64,000 nt of DNA from Puffinus mauretanicus (lineage: Eukaryota > Chordata > Aves > Procellariiformes > Procellariidae). Of this stretch, positions 1 to 13,500 are shown piece by piece. The notes under the pieces were generated by a model. It worked only from the letters and a program-made list of their open reading frames with translations, had not been told where the DNA came from and did no database searches. The translations under genes were made by a program, and so were the position numbers. The stretch's first letter is position 1, and every line of letters starts with the position of its first letter. The stretch is taken from assembly GCA_023333565.1 (NCBI GenBank), contig JAJKFH010000927.1, positions 2,096,219-2,160,218 of the forward strand, in the 5' to 3' direction.

Positions 1-400
1 GCCGGGCGAGGGTGAAGGCGCCGAGGCGGTGGGAGCGCGGGGCAGCGGGGCCGTGCCGCCTGGCAGAGTCGCTCGCCGGGCCGCGCCCTGCAGCGATGGG
101 GGCGGCGGGCGAGCGGAGTCCACACGTCCTGTGCGTGGATTTTCGGTGGAAGTACCTCAAACCGACAGAAAAGGAGCCATAGCCCCAAGCTGTCGTTGGT
201 CAGATAGGAGCCGAGGGCGGGTGGGTTGCTGTGAGCGCGGTCGGCCCTTGGGATGGTTAACCGGGGCGTGCGCGGTGCCGGTGGCTCGTCCCGGCGCCCC
301 GCCGCCCAAGGCAGGCTGCAGCCCGGGGTGAAGGGGAGCCGGGCCGGAGCTGGCTGCTGGCGGCTTCCCCGGCTTCTGTGAGAGGCCTTGCCAAGCCTGG
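1..400. promoter_or_regulatory. CpG island / promoter region 5' of PPIL3
   Basis: The sequence is very GC- and CpG-rich up to about position 400 and then drops abruptly to AT-rich intron-like DNA. PPIL3 coding sequence begins shortly downstream, so this is most likely the PPIL3 CpG-island promoter with its non-coding first exon. In other vertebrates NIF3L1 starts divergently from the same promoter; no NIF3L1 coding exon is visible, so that gene would lie beyond the left edge. I could not fix the exon 1 donor. Open frames across the island are composition artefacts. Confidence 0.7.
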
Positions 401-937
401 GGGCTAACCAGGGAGGGCAGTATACAGAGGAGAAATTAGCGGGTGAAGCTGTTGAGTTCTGCACAACTGTGATTTTATTATCATCATTCCAAATGCTTTA
501 TTTGAAAATATTTCTAAGATAAAAAAAGTTTGATCCTGTGCTTGGGTGCGGGTACCTGTCTGTTGCAGGCACTGACAGCTGTCAGAAGGTGGCTCCAAAT
601 GACACTTCTGTTTAGGTAGTGGCATGAGGTTTTTATCTGTTAATTTCTGTCATTTATAAAACCATAATCTTTGGAAAAACTGTGATTGCTTAGCATAAAC
701 TTTCATCTTACGGAAGGGTGTTCTTTTGCCCCCACGCCCTTTCTCTAAGCTATTTTGTTCTACTCCTTTCTATGCTGCGTAGTTGCATAATGCAAGTAAA
801 ACATCCATGGAGTCACTTGAATGGCGTTGTAAAACTGTGTGATGTAAAAGCATACAACCACACAAATATTTTAAAATCAAAAAGAATTGAGTATTAGTGG
901 GGAAAAAACCAACAAATTTCATATGTTTTCTTTGCAG

Positions 938-3900
938 GAAATCGCTGTATATAAATCTACCTCAGCTTTTTGATAAGCAGAGATGGTGAGAACAATAGCA
1001 CTTTATATATTCATTCTTTCTGAAATGGTCATCTCTTGGAAAGTGAATAGCTGCTCTGCATCTCAAAGGATTACACATTTTACTCTGATGCTGTGAAGAA
1101 TTTGTAATGAAAAGTTTAGGTTTTCATTTCAGACATTTAACAAGATATTGTGAAAAGGAATATAGGTCTGTTTACATCAGTCTAAAATATAATTAGACTT
1201 TCAGTTCTAAGATCCTAAATTTTAATCCTACTTTGGCTAATATTTGGTAATTTTGGTTTCTTTTACCACGGAGGCATTATTCAAGTTGCAAGCACATAGC
1301 CCTGCTTGAGTGTATGTAACCTTCTTTTGCAGGCTTTTAAAAGTTTAGCAAATCAGGAAATAGTTTTCCTGTATACTTATTCCCAGTATAGCCCCACAGT
1401 AATTGTTTTTGCATAGTTTAGCACTTTCCATGGGAGTACCGTGATATATTGGGCCTATAGACATACATTTGCTTAGGTGGCTGGGTAACTGCCATTTTAA
1501 ATTTTATGAAGGTTATTTATAAATTATGAAGGAAAGTGGGTAATTTTGTAGATTTGCTTGTTTGTCAAGGCAGTTTATATACGGTACCATTCAGAACTAG
1601 CCTTCTCGCTCAAAGGGCTGCAGGCAAGTAACACACATCAGTTGTTTGTCTGGTTGTGAACCAGTGAGCTATGTGCACCACACTATCATCTGAAATAGAT
1701 AAAACCTTGATTCTTCAACTTTGCAGTTAAGTGACTGAGTAGGTCCAGTTTGCAAGTGAATAATGTATCTCTGGAGTGTGACAGCGTGAAACAGCTTCTG
1801 CATTACCATGGCGAACTTGATTTGTCCTGAAACTAAATGAAACCAAGTGCTTTCTGGTGATTTCACTGGAAATGTGGAAGTTGTGTGACAGTAGCTTTGC
1901 CTATGGCCACATATTGAAACAGCGGTTATATGCAGTGGGAACTTGCTTATGTTCTTGGTGGGAGTGGGAAATAAAACTGAGTCTGTTAGTATTTCATTGT
2001 TGATTTAATTATTATTTTCTGCCTCTTGCTTAGGCTGTCACGCTGCATACTGATGTAGGAGATATTAAAATTGAATTGTTCTGTGAGCGTACACCAAAGA
2101 CTTGCGAAGTAAGTCAAGTAACAGGAACGGGATTACCTAATGTTGAAACAAAGCAGTAGAAATAGTGAAGACTGTAGGGGAGGTGAAGTGGCTTTTGCAA
2201 TTCATCTTTTCATGTAATGGAATACTAACATTTTAAGCTGGTACAGTGCCTATTCCACTTATGGAACTTGTGTACTGTATCCTTCTGCACTGTGCCACAC
2301 TGCCTAGAGCTTTGGTACCTGTTTCTCAGCAGATAAGGGCCGCTTCTCTCCAAGTTCTATCATTTCCCAAAGTGTCCTTTGCCCTTTGTCCTTTGCACAT
2401 GGCTTGGGATTCCCAAATTTCCCTGGGTTTGCTCACGCTCACACAGATTTCATTTTAATTTAAAAAGAGTGAGAATCAATCCCAGTTTGTCAGAGGTCCC
2501 ACGTTTTCCTTTCTGCAATAAACATAAGCTTAAATTGAAATAATTTACTTTTTAACTAACAAAGCTGAGGCATGAAGTTACTGATTACAAAACCGCATTT
2601 ACAAAATAAAAATGTTTAATGGAAGCGATACTTCTGAGCATGTCTCAGGCTTCTTGTTTGTTCCTCAAGTCAGACAACCTTGCTGTAAGCTTCATTTAAA
2701 ATCCTTTGTATCTGTGAGAGTGTCAAAGGAGCATATTAACTATAATTTGTTTATGACTATTCTGTGGCAGTACTCTGTGGAATCCACATGGTCACAATGC
2801 AAAACAGAGGCAAAAGGGCTAGTCTTGGTCCTGCCAATGCTGTCATTTTAGTAAGAGCATACTATTTCCGAATTGTTTGTTAATATGGTTTGTTTCATTT
2901 CCTTAGAATTTCCTGGCTCTTTGTGCTAGTAACTACTACAATGGCTGCGTATTTCACCGGAATATAAAGGGCTTCATGGTTCAGACAGGGGATCCATTAG
3001 GTAAATTCTTCTGTCAGGGTCTCTCTATAGAAAAATGTACCAAAAAAAAAAATCAAGAAATATAAAGAAATTATAAGTATGAATGTTAAAACAAAAATGT
3101 AAATAAAGTAAAAATAAAATACAAGAATTGTTGTATTGTTGGTAGAGGTTTTTATGATGAGATTAGTTTTCTGTGGTGAGCTTGCAGAAGAGCAGCTGTT
3201 ACCCTAGTTCTAAATAATCATGCAGTGAAGCATTCTACAAACTTTATTTTTTTCAGCTGTTTCCACTAAATATGATGGTTCTGCTGACTTACCAGCTGTT
3301 GCTACTGTGGTTTCTCTGGTTTCTTCCTGAAAGGCTACACTGCCTCTAAAGCATTTGGGGAAAATGTCCCAGACAGTGTCAGCTGTTTGGGAGAAAATCT
3401 GATTCAACTGTGTGTCTGTTTGTACTCATACTGCATTTAATTTGAGGATATGTCAGTATTTTGTTTGGCTACGTAATAGGTGTTCCATATATAGAGTTGT
3501 GTCTGCTCAGTATCAAGACATGAGAACCCGATCCCTGCCTCAAACGAATTACAGTCTATGTAGGGTCTTTGTTATAAAATGTTATAGCAGTACATCATTT
3601 CTGGATTTTTTCAGTCTGAAAATCCATTAATCTATTGTGGTGCTTCTTTGTCAGGCACTGGGAAAGGAGGTAACAGCATCTGGGGCAAGAAGTTTGAAGA
3701 TGAATTCAGTGAATACCTGAAGGTATTTCTCTGCTCTTTCTCTGCAGTTATGTTTTCATGTGAATTTTCTTTACAGGTTGGAGAACGATCAGCATTGTGC
3801 TGTACTGTATTGAATACCTCTTTTGTAATTGTGAAGCAAAGTATAATCCTGCAATAAAGGGAATGAAAACTTATTTTTAAAATACTAACAGGCATTTCTG

Positions 3901-6095
3901 TACTTGGCAAGTTAGGTTTGAGGGTTTTCATCACTGAGAAAGAAGTAGAAACAATTTGTAGCGAAGTATTTTTCATGCACTGAAGGCAAAGAAGTAATTT
4001 TTCATTGTAAGAGCAATTTTGAGGAGGTGATTATGGACTGTGATGGAATATATTAGCAACCAAGATTTGTTCTTAATAATGGTATTGAGGCAGAGTACTA
4101 AGTCACAGCGCACTTTGTACAGGTTAAAGTCCTGCTTTCACAGATGTGTATTCATGTTGAGTTTTTTCCCCTCTTTCAGCACAGTGTCCGTGGGGTAGTT
4201 TCAATGGCAAACAATGGTCCGAATACCAACGGATCGCAGTTCTTCATCACTTACGGCAAGCAACCGCACCTAGACATGAAGTACACTGTCTTTGGGAAGT
4301 GAGTGGTCCAACTGCATGCTTCCTTATCATAGCGTGTGAAGGATCTGAATATTTCAAGGCATATGCAATGCAAATTTAGAAGCTTCTAGTTCTAAAACTC
4401 TTTAAAATATTGAATGTGTATGTGTAAATGTATCCTCTTGCACTGTCACCAGAATTAGTTGCTGCAAAATGCTGCTTCATTTTTTTTAGTAGTAGGGAAT
4501 TCAGTGGAAATAGGCATATTAAAAATTACCTCAAGAATGGAGCTTTTTTTTGTTTCTTCTCTTTTTTTTTTTTTTAACCCCACTGGTTACTCCAGCTTGC
4601 CTTTTCATCCATGCCCAAAAGGATGGAGCCTCATTTTAAGCAAACTCCAGAACAACTGGATGCACAGTTGTAGGATCTACTGAGAAGCAAGAATCTGATT
4701 TGGGACTGGCGCTGGGGATGGGTGTGCTACTGACATAGTCAAGCTGCTGTTCCCGTGGAACTTCCTGTTGGTCAGATAAAACTCACGGAACTGACAGTTT
4801 ATAAAATCAGATGAGATTGTTTAAGATACATCATTATTTTAAAACATTCTTACGTTGATAGACACTCCTGATAATATATCATCCTTAAAGCAAATGTTTA
4901 ATTTTTGAGTCTTTCAGATACTGCTTTTTCTATATTAAAATCATGGTAATGTCTTTTCTTTTGCTTGTGGTTAAAAAGTCTCTAGTGTACAAGTGAATCT
5001 GCTGAGAAAAAGTTGCCTTTATTAAGTGGAGTTAAATATTCAAAGGAAACTATTGAAATGTGAAAATACTATTTTCTACAACTTGTATTGTTTATAGGCA
5101 TCTAAGTATAGGTGTTCCTTTAGTTTCTGAGTTTGTTTAGAAGTGTGATTGAAAGGTGTTTTTTTTTTTTTTGACATCTTTCTTAGGAAAGAGTAGAGGC
5201 TCTGACAGATGAACTTTGCCAGATTTTCTGTTTAAGATACTCCTGCCCCAGTTGCAGAATCAGCAGAACAGCATATGCAGTCCCTGCTGGCCCAGAATTC
5301 AGCATCCTAGATTCAAAGAGTTGATGAATGTCACTGAATTGAACTGTGAACAGCACAACGTGTTTTCTGCCAAGTCCATTACTGGGGAATAAACTGGCAA
5401 GATTTACCAGAGCTAGTTATTTAAACAAAAAAGTAAGAGGTTTATTAGAAGAATGTCTCTTGCCACTTCTTCAGCCTGGACAGGAAATCTGAAAGCCAAA
5501 ACGTATTTGTGCCATCAGATTTACACAATTATTATTGATTCTGTCCAATCTTGTCTTTGAGTCAGAAGGTTAGAAATTATAATCTCACATTTGGAAGTTG
5601 ATTTTCCTACCATAGGATTTCAGTAATCCATGGTGAAGTTTGGTATGGCGGGTATCTTGCTGCTACTTAAACCTATACTATGATCGGTCAGCCCTGTCTG
5701 CCAGGAAGTGTGGCCAGGGTCTTTATACAGCTATGGTTGGTATAAAATATGATACTGTCAGGTCAGTAGAATTAATTTGTACTTTTTATCAGAATCTGTC
5801 ATGGATGCTTAATACTTCCTTTCAAAATACATTATATGCCATATATAATGTTTTGGCTGTCTTACTTGTTTCATTTGCTTGCAAAGTCCTTGCCCTATGA
5901 TACTTAACTGTAAAGTGCTTTGATAAATCGTTAGAAGGAGATTCTTAGCACTTCTGCTTTTCTTCCAGAGTTATTGATGGCTTGGAGACCCTGGATGAGC
6001 TAGAGAAGCTGCCTGTGAATGAGAAAACCTACCGACCTCTTAACGATGTTCGCATTAAAGATATTACAATTCATGCCAACCCTTTTGCTCTGTAG
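938..6095 (+). CDS. PPIL3: PPIL3, peptidyl-prolyl cis-trans isomerase-like 3 (spliced, complete)
   Basis: Cyclophilin-type peptidyl-prolyl isomerase found in the nucleus as a spliceosome component. Coding exons are 983-985 (ATG only, at the end of exon 938-985), 2034-2108, 2907-3000, 3655-3722, 4180-4298 and 5969-6095. Their lengths sum to 486 nt, that is 161 residues plus TAG, the same length as human PPIL3. All introns are GT-AG and phases agree. Visible family blocks are [35 protein letters not shown] (containing the catalytic Arg and the Phe/Gln pocket), [35 protein letters not shown] and the C-terminal [10 protein letters not shown]. The start is chosen because the first GT donor follows the ATG directly and the next exon continues [13 protein letters not shown]1 follows downstream on the same strand with its own CpG island. 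I see no lesion; it is expected to be functional. Confidence 0.96.
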
Positions 6096-6589
6096 CCACA
6101 GAGTGCCTCGACATGTTCTTTAGAGATTGGTCAGATCGACTGCTGGATTGTGGCGTTTAAAGTGTTATTAGAAAGGGTTACTTGAGCTGGATCATACCTT
6201 TGCTCATTGAATGCAGGATTTTCAGGAGTTGTGACATTGTTTGGGAGTTGTTACAGTGGAGTCTTGTGCTTTACAAGCCAGTTTTCCCAGAGTATCTTCC
6301 AGGATTTTGATTTTTAAACATTGCATTTTATACTTGTAAAATAAGAAAATACTTTTAAAAATATATTTTTTTTTGCAAATCTTTGTTTTCTGCCTTATCT
6401 TTCGTAGTGATACTATGTTGAAACAATGTCCTTTGCAACAATTTCATACTACCAGTTTTCTGAAACTTTCCTATGTAAATTCTAACCTTCCTTACTTTAC
6501 TGGTTTTTAGAAAATTGAGTAAGATATGCAATTTTTTCGCCTAGGTGAGAGCAGTGTCATAGATAGATGAAACTTTTCTTTCCTAGAGG

Positions 6590-6595
6590 ATTAAA
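6590..6595 (+). terminator. PPIL3: Candidate poly(A) signal ATTAAA for PPIL3
   Basis: An ATTAAA hexamer lies about 500 nt after the PPIL3 stop, followed by a T/G-rich stretch. It is a plausible cleavage signal. Which site is used cannot be decided from sequence alone. Confidence 0.35.
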
Positions 6596-6599
6596 GACC

Positions 6600-8760
6600 G
6601 TGTTTAGAGGAGCGCTTGCTCTTGTACTGCTGTGATGGAATGATAACCTCTTCAGCCTCCCCAAAAGGTAGATCGGAAACAATCACTTCTGCCTCTGGCA
6701 CAGCGCTTTTGGTATAAAAGAGTAAGTGTTTGTGTCTTTACATAGCTGTTGATCGAAACTAGGTAACCATGGATTTACTGTAACTTGTTTTTCATCACTT
6801 TATTGCACAAACAGTAGGGAGTAAACACAGCAAAGAGTAGTGACAAAAAGACTGTGGTCAGACTTATAACCAAGAATATCCTGATACACCCAAAATAATA
6901 AAAAATGCTGTGGCCAAGATGATGTTGAACAAATAAGAGAGACAGCTTTTGTTTGGTTTCTGGAGGATACATTAAATTTAGATCCTTTCTTCATTATCTA
7001 AAGCTGTGAATTGAAAGGAGAGTGATTTTATGGGACAGGATTACATCCTAACTTTTAAAAATTGTATTATGTCTGTTTTCCTGTTTGTGGCTCTGAACTT
7101 CTCCCAGGTTCTCCCTGAGAACCTGGAATACAGCAGGAAAAATAATGGTGGGGTTGGTCCCATCCACTTGTTGAAGAGAAAGCAAGACAGAAGAGTAGGA
7201 AGCAGCCCAGCTGTGGAAGTGTGTGATTTTGTGGGCGGTTGCTGAGTACAGCATATGTGCAATTTAGTTCTTGCACACGGTCAGCTGTTGTGTCACCAGC
7301 TGTTTGGACTTTTGTGACATGTATAATCCTTTAAATAGCAAAAATGTCGCAGACAGGACTGTTCTTACTGTTCTCGACTTGTGCTTTATAAACTCCTATG
7401 TTTACTTCCATCGGTCTGGTCCTTCATCGCAAACACTACAGCCACAAGGTGAGTTCTGTGGAAATAAATCTACCCATGCAAAGAAACATATGTACATTAA
7501 CACAACAGTTGTGCATTATGACTGTGATGGAGGGTCTCATCATGTATATTCTAGATTGTCGCTGACCTTTGCTGGCATTTTGGTGTTAGAGGTATGTCAT
7601 GCTGGGAACAGTAGTCTAAGCTGGAGAGCAAAGGACAAACAGAAAATAATGGTGCGTTATCTATGGACAGTGACGAACTTGCATGTGTAATGTACATATT
7701 GTATGTTGATCACAGGGTCAGTTGGGGAAACAAAAAAAATAATACAAAGAGTAAGGAGGGTTATTTATCAGGGTCAGAAGTGTTTCAGAAGGTTTAGTCC
7801 TTCCCAGAATAAAAAAAGCATTGGGTTTTAGGGAACTGATGTGTATAGGCTGTTGTAGTGTTTCAGGACTGTTTTATCCTTAGATGCTCTTTTTCCACGT
7901 AAATTAGATTGCACATGAGATGTTTGACTGCTTTTTAGGGGTTTTGGAGAACCAAATTTCAGGCGTGATGCTTGGTTAGCTCTGCTGAGGTGATGACTGA
8001 TAGATGATGGCTGGCAGGCTTGAAAGCTCCTTCTGGGAGAGGTGGTGGCTGAAGGGCTGCAGCAAGGCACGGGGTGGCGAGAGGAGTGGCTGTGACTTAA
8101 ACTGCCATGTGTACTGTAGTAGTGAGCAGCAGAGGACGCAAGGGTTAGTTTTGTGGAAGGGATTTTTTTTTTTTTTCATTCTGTGAGTATAGAAGACTGA
8201 TCTGTACACTTACTTGAAGAATTGCATTTAGTTTGTTTGTTTTACAGTGGGTATTTATGTTCTGTCCAGATTCAAAAACATGACTAAAGGCTAGTAAAAG
8301 GTATCACCAGACATCAAAAAAAAAAAAAAAGGCATTCAACTATTTGGAAATATTTTTAATGCCAATGATTTACAAAGACATCTTTAATTTGTTAGTCATA
8401 GGTGGTCCTTTAAACTTCTGTTGATTTAAAGCTGACTGGGTAGATGCTTTGAGAGCCTCTAACAATTTGTCTGGGGAAGTACAGAGACAAGTAATAGGCT
8501 TTATCACCAAGGGTGAAAAAAAAGATGATTTAGCAATTCAGAATCTCTTGAAGAAAAAGCAATCTTCTGGCAGTCATTCTTAAATGAGGGTTAGAATTTT
8601 TTTTTTTCTTCAGTATAATGTTCCTTGTCTTCCGAAGTTCTTGGCAGGAAAATGGTTGAAGGTTTTGCATAGTTGGTTTACTTAAGTAGAACTACTTTAA
8701 CTGAATCACCCCATGAGGCATACGGGGTTACCATAAAATGTGGTGACCGTGTGAAACGCA
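6600..8760. other. Spacer between PPIL3 and CLK1, no gene recognised
   Basis: AT-rich DNA with short homopolymer runs. The longest open frame (7271-7690, 139 codons) has no recognisable family, no splice context and no coding-like composition. I see no tRNA, LTR or CR1 sequence that I can support here. Confidence 0.6.
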
Positions 8761-9960
8761 GCTGCATCAGTCCGAGTAGCAGAACCGGGAGAGTACAGGG
8801 CTTTATCATGCAGTGAGGTGAGGAGACAGCACCGCTCTCGGGAGCGGTACCAGCAGCCGGGGCGCTGCGGGACGGCGATGCCCGCTCAGTGCCCAGCCCC
8901 GCTGAGGGCTGAGGGCGGTACGCAGGGCGGCCGCAGGAAAGCGGCCAGTATCCTTAAACGCTCTCGGAAAGGCAGACCGACTTACAGGGCCACCTGGCCG
9001 CGGGGCACGCCGCACCGGTGGCCTGTTCCTGCGCAGAACAGACGCGGGGACAACCCCGCAGGCCGGCAGCCGCGGGAGCTCCCGCAGGCTGCGGGGCACG
9101 GGCGGGGGAGCTCGGTGTCGCGCGGCGGCCCGGCCCCGCCCCCCCCGCTTTCTGACGCCGCGGGTGTGCCGCCGTGACGCGCCGCCGCACTCCAGAAAGT
9201 TCCTGGCAACGCCATTTTGTAGCGGGCGGCCGGTCGAGGGTCGGCGGTTGCAGCGTTGAGCCCAGCCGTGGCGAGAGTAGAGCGGCGGCTCCCGGAGAGA
9301 GCGGCGGCACTCCCGAGCCGCGGAGGTGGGGGCGATGGGAGGCGCGGGCGATGGGAGGCGCGCTGCGTGCTCGTTGCGGCCCCGTGCCGCCGGGCGGCGG
9401 GGGAGAGCTGAAGGACAGCCTTAGGCGCTGGGCCGGGCCGGCCGGGCCGCCGCCGAGGGGAAGGCGGGGCGGAGGGAAGGGCGCCGCTGTGGTGCGGGGG
9501 AAGGAGGTTGTTTCCTGCCGGGGGGGGGAGGGCGGCCGGTGGCTCTGCTCGTCCCCGGCGGGGAGGGCGGCCGGGGCGCCCCCGTGCCCCCGCCTCCGTG
9601 CGGCCGCCATGTTCTCTGCCCGCGCCTTGTTTCGTGCGGAGAGAAAATGGCTTCGGTCGCGTTAGCGGAGGAGGCCGGAGCCCTTTCCCGTGCCCCTACT
9701 CGGGGTCGAGAACGGCGCCTCTTGCCGGAGCAGGGATTTGGTGGGACGCGGGCCCCGGGCCGCCGGGGGTGGGCCCGGGCCCAGCCCAGCGCCCCGCGCC
9801 TTGGTGTTAGCGCGGCGGTGTGCGGGGGGGCGCGGGGTGCCTCCCCCGCTCCCTTGGGAAGGGAAATGGCCGCGCGCCGCCCGGCCGCAGTGTCCCGGCA
9901 CCGTGAACGCCCGCGTTCCCCTGTGTAGCATCGCCGTTGCTGCGCAGCCCGGACGTGCCG
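8760..9960. promoter_or_regulatory. CLK1: CpG island promoter of CLK1 (with non-coding first exon)
   Basis: About 1.2 kb of dense CpG, GC-box-like runs and long antisense open frames typical of GC-rich non-coding DNA. It precedes the first CLK1 coding exon by about 0.6 kb, so the CLK1 transcription start and 5' UTR exon should lie here. The donor of the non-coding exon is ambiguous and is not called. Confidence 0.75.
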
Positions 9961-10547
9961 GCCTGAGAAGCAGCTTGTGAGCTAGAATCGATTTACAATC
10001 GGAAATTGAAATAAAAGACGTGTAGTGAGTTATTGTTTATCTTTTCGAGCTAAATAACTAGGAGATAGCCTAAGTTTTGTCGTCATTTTGACTTAGCATT
10101 AGGATCCGCGAATCTATAGAAAGAAGCATGGTAAAAGTTTTTGACAGGTTACTTGAAGTCTTTAAAAGCACGCTGGGCAGTATTCATATGCCCTTTTTAA
10201 GTACACGGAAGCCTTTGTTTTTCCTAGCATATGCAACCATTGGGTGCCTGAGCAACTTTGCAGAAATAACATGCACAGTATGTGTTTAGTGTCTGAGCCA
10301 CGGTACTTCTAAAATTCTTTTGCAAGAAGTAGGTTATTGGTTTATGTTCCCCTATCAAAAATGGTTAATTTGAAAAAGCTCTTGAATTAAAAAATAACGT
10401 GGAAGAAAGAGCAGAGAAAAAATGAAAATGGGGTAGTTGAGGAAAAATCCAATCTTCATTATAGTGTTAATTTGATAATTAATGGCTTTGACAATGAATT
10501 GTTTGTCTATGGGATGTAGTTCAAAGAGCAAAATATCTTTGTTACAG

Positions 10548-13500
10548 ATGCGGCATTCCAGGGGAACTAATTATCCTGACTGGGATAAAAAAGAAAGTCC
10601 GGATCGTAGGAGATGTGACAGTGCTAATAAGAGAAAGAGGAGATCATTAAGTGGTGCACAGGAGAATGTGCACTGCAAACGTGATCTTTCTAAATTTCCT
10701 GACAGGTAAGTAACTTTTTGATTTCTGATATCAGCAAGCGTATATTTTAAGATTTTATTATTCTCATTAGGTCATCTCATAATGTATTCATTTTTGAGTT
10801 GGAGGTATTTCAAGAGAGACGTCTTACAGCTTAAAACAAAAAGCTGTCTTGATAGGGATACTAGAATTATTTTAATTAAGTTTATTTGATCCTTTGTTTG
10901 TAGTACCTGTTCAGAAACCAAATCTGTAAATGAAAGAGACCATCATGAGCGACGCTATGTTGAAGAATACAGGAATGAGTACAATCAAGGATGTGACACT
11001 GGGCATCACAGTAGCAAATCATCGGGTCATAGTGGGACGAGTAGTTACAAAAGGAAATACAAGACACATCACACTACCTGTCATCATCATCATTCACAGG
11101 TGGTGTGACCAATTTTAATTTAGGATTTTTTTATTTTAAGAAGATAGATTCTCAGCTGGGCAGGCAGTAGCAATTGACTGTGGGGGTTTGGGGAATTCTG
11201 TCAAAAATATTAATAGTTCATTCCTTTAGCTAATATTAGTAGATTATTATTTTTGCTAGGATTTTATTTCCTTCAGTGAAAATGTATAGCTTGTAGGTAT
11301 GCTTGTGATACCACAGAACATAGTGTTGCTATTCATTCATTGGATATATTTGAGTAGATATTGAATAATAACCATCAATTGGAGTACTTGAAACACAGGC
11401 ATCACTTTCATGCCTTCAGAATTTTTATTATGACAAGCATTTATTTCGGCCCTACTCAAAAATGCAAGCACAAGCTTTTAAACTTGCTTTTGACTAAGTA
11501 TCACTGAAATAGCAAGGAGATAATGTCAGATTTTTATATTTTTAAAAATTTATTTAGTAAGATGTTTTAAGTATCGCTGAAAAATCTGTAGAATCAGATA
11601 TGTATGAGGTCTGCCCACTAGCAGGGCAGTTTTTCTGGTCTTCGTTATATATTTAACTCTTAAAAAAGCTGAAGATAGGATTTGTAATTTAAGATCTTCA
11701 GCTGAGACAGCCTAAAGTAAATGTATATGCTATTTACGATTTAAAAGAAAATAAATTCTTATCAAATATTCAGACCAGTGATTTAATCTCTATTACTTAA
11801 GATGGGTATTTTAATTTGGCCAGAAGGCTATTTTTTTAATATATATATATATATATGATAATTATTAAATCCTTTTGCTTAAGAAAAAAATATGGGCACT
11901 GAAATCCTAAAGTAAAATTCAGTGAACCAATCTTTTAAAAGAAAAACAATTGTGTTGTAATTTTTTGTTGCCTTGCCACTTTGAGTATCTCATCTGAAAA
12001 TCTGTTCCTTGCCATGTTTTTCTCCTGTAACATAAACTATGTGCCCTGTGAATTTCCGGGGACTGAATTTGAAATTCCTCCTGCCAACCGTTTGTGGCCT
12101 GGCGTGTATCTGAATGCCTGAATATCTCCCTGCTGAATGAATTTCGTATTCTGACCTGAATTCACTCGGGTTTATTGATTGGCTGGACGATCTTGGTGCC
12201 GTTCCAGAAGAGTCATCGAAGGAAAAGATCCAGGAGTGTAGAGGATGATGAGGAGGGTCACCTGATCTGTCAGAGTGGAGACGTACTAAGTGCAAGATGT
12301 ATAGAATATTTTTCAAAATTTATTAACTTTTCAGATAGAATAAGTTCTTTTAGCATAAGATGTGAGGGGGCTTTGGAAGTCTTTTCTTTCTGTCTTGACT
12401 TTTTTGTTTGGGGGTGGGGATTGTTATTCTTTTTCTGTAGAACTTAAATACATTTCTTTTTTCTTTTTCCCTTTTTTTCCCCCCAAAACCAGTAAATGAA
12501 GTTAATGAACCTACTAGAATGAGATCCCTGTAAATGTGCCTTCATGAGAGTTGTCCAGTAACATCTCTCAAACTAGATATTTACAATTTAAAGAAGCACA
12601 GTCTAGAATAATTTTCAGTGATAGTACTTAGTCTTCTTGTTTATTTGTTTTATTTTTGTTTGCTTGGTTTTTTTAATAGCTCAGTAACTTCACAGCTTTT
12701 GTGACTGAGAGTTCTTTTCTTTATAGATGAGATCGTTGCTACTTTGGGTGAAGGTGCTTTTGGAAAGGTAGTGGAATGCATCGATCACAAAGCGTAAGTC
12801 TTTTTAATTAAATACCTGTAATTTTTCTTACTGATACTGTCACGGTGTGGTTCGTGAAGTGCTTTCTGATTGTATCAGGTTTTGTCTTGTCTTCCTCGTA
12901 TGCTGCTCTGTGTATTTCTTTAAGGCTGCTGCAGTTCCCAAACTTAAATTTATGTTCGTACATCATGCTAAAACCAGCACCTAGACGTGAGGGTTGTGCG
13001 GGTGGACGAGGCAATGGGTACGTCTTCTGCAGGCGCACCCCAGCCTGGTAGAGGTCAAGGGCTGATGGGGGGAGGGGGCCTAGAGAGTGTGGGGTGAAGC
13101 TGCACCCCCCCACATTGGGCAGTCCTGGGGCCTGTACCACCCCACGTCTGTATAATGAGCAAGACCTCAGTGACATTTTTACTACTTGAACGACTGAAGG
13201 CGGCGTGTCATTTTTGACTGACGGTCGTGTTAGGCTGTGAGATGTGGAAGTTTCTCCAATATGTAGTTTCTCCCAGCATACATAAATACAAAGGGGAGGT
13301 AAATGGGACTTTTAACCTGTAAGAACAATACTGATATATAAGGTATATCGAGTATGTTTTCAAAATTCAAAGATTAAATTTTAGTTGTGTTTGTGCATAA
13401 ATGAACCTGGATTATATTAAGTCAGCATGTACTTAAAAAAAGACCTTTTCTGATAAGGGTCCCGTTATAAACAATGTATATAGTGATAATTACTGAATAT

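Noticed and set aside
7271..7690. 139-codon open frame between PPIL3 and CLK1
   Set aside because: No family, no splice signals and irregular amino-acid composition; probably chance.
8806..9980. Open frames up to 218 codons in the CLK1 CpG island
   Set aside because: Same composition artefact; no recognisable domain.
11990..12316. 108-codon minus-strand open frame over CLK1 exon 4
   Set aside because: It is the antisense shadow of exon 4 and its intron; no independent evidence.
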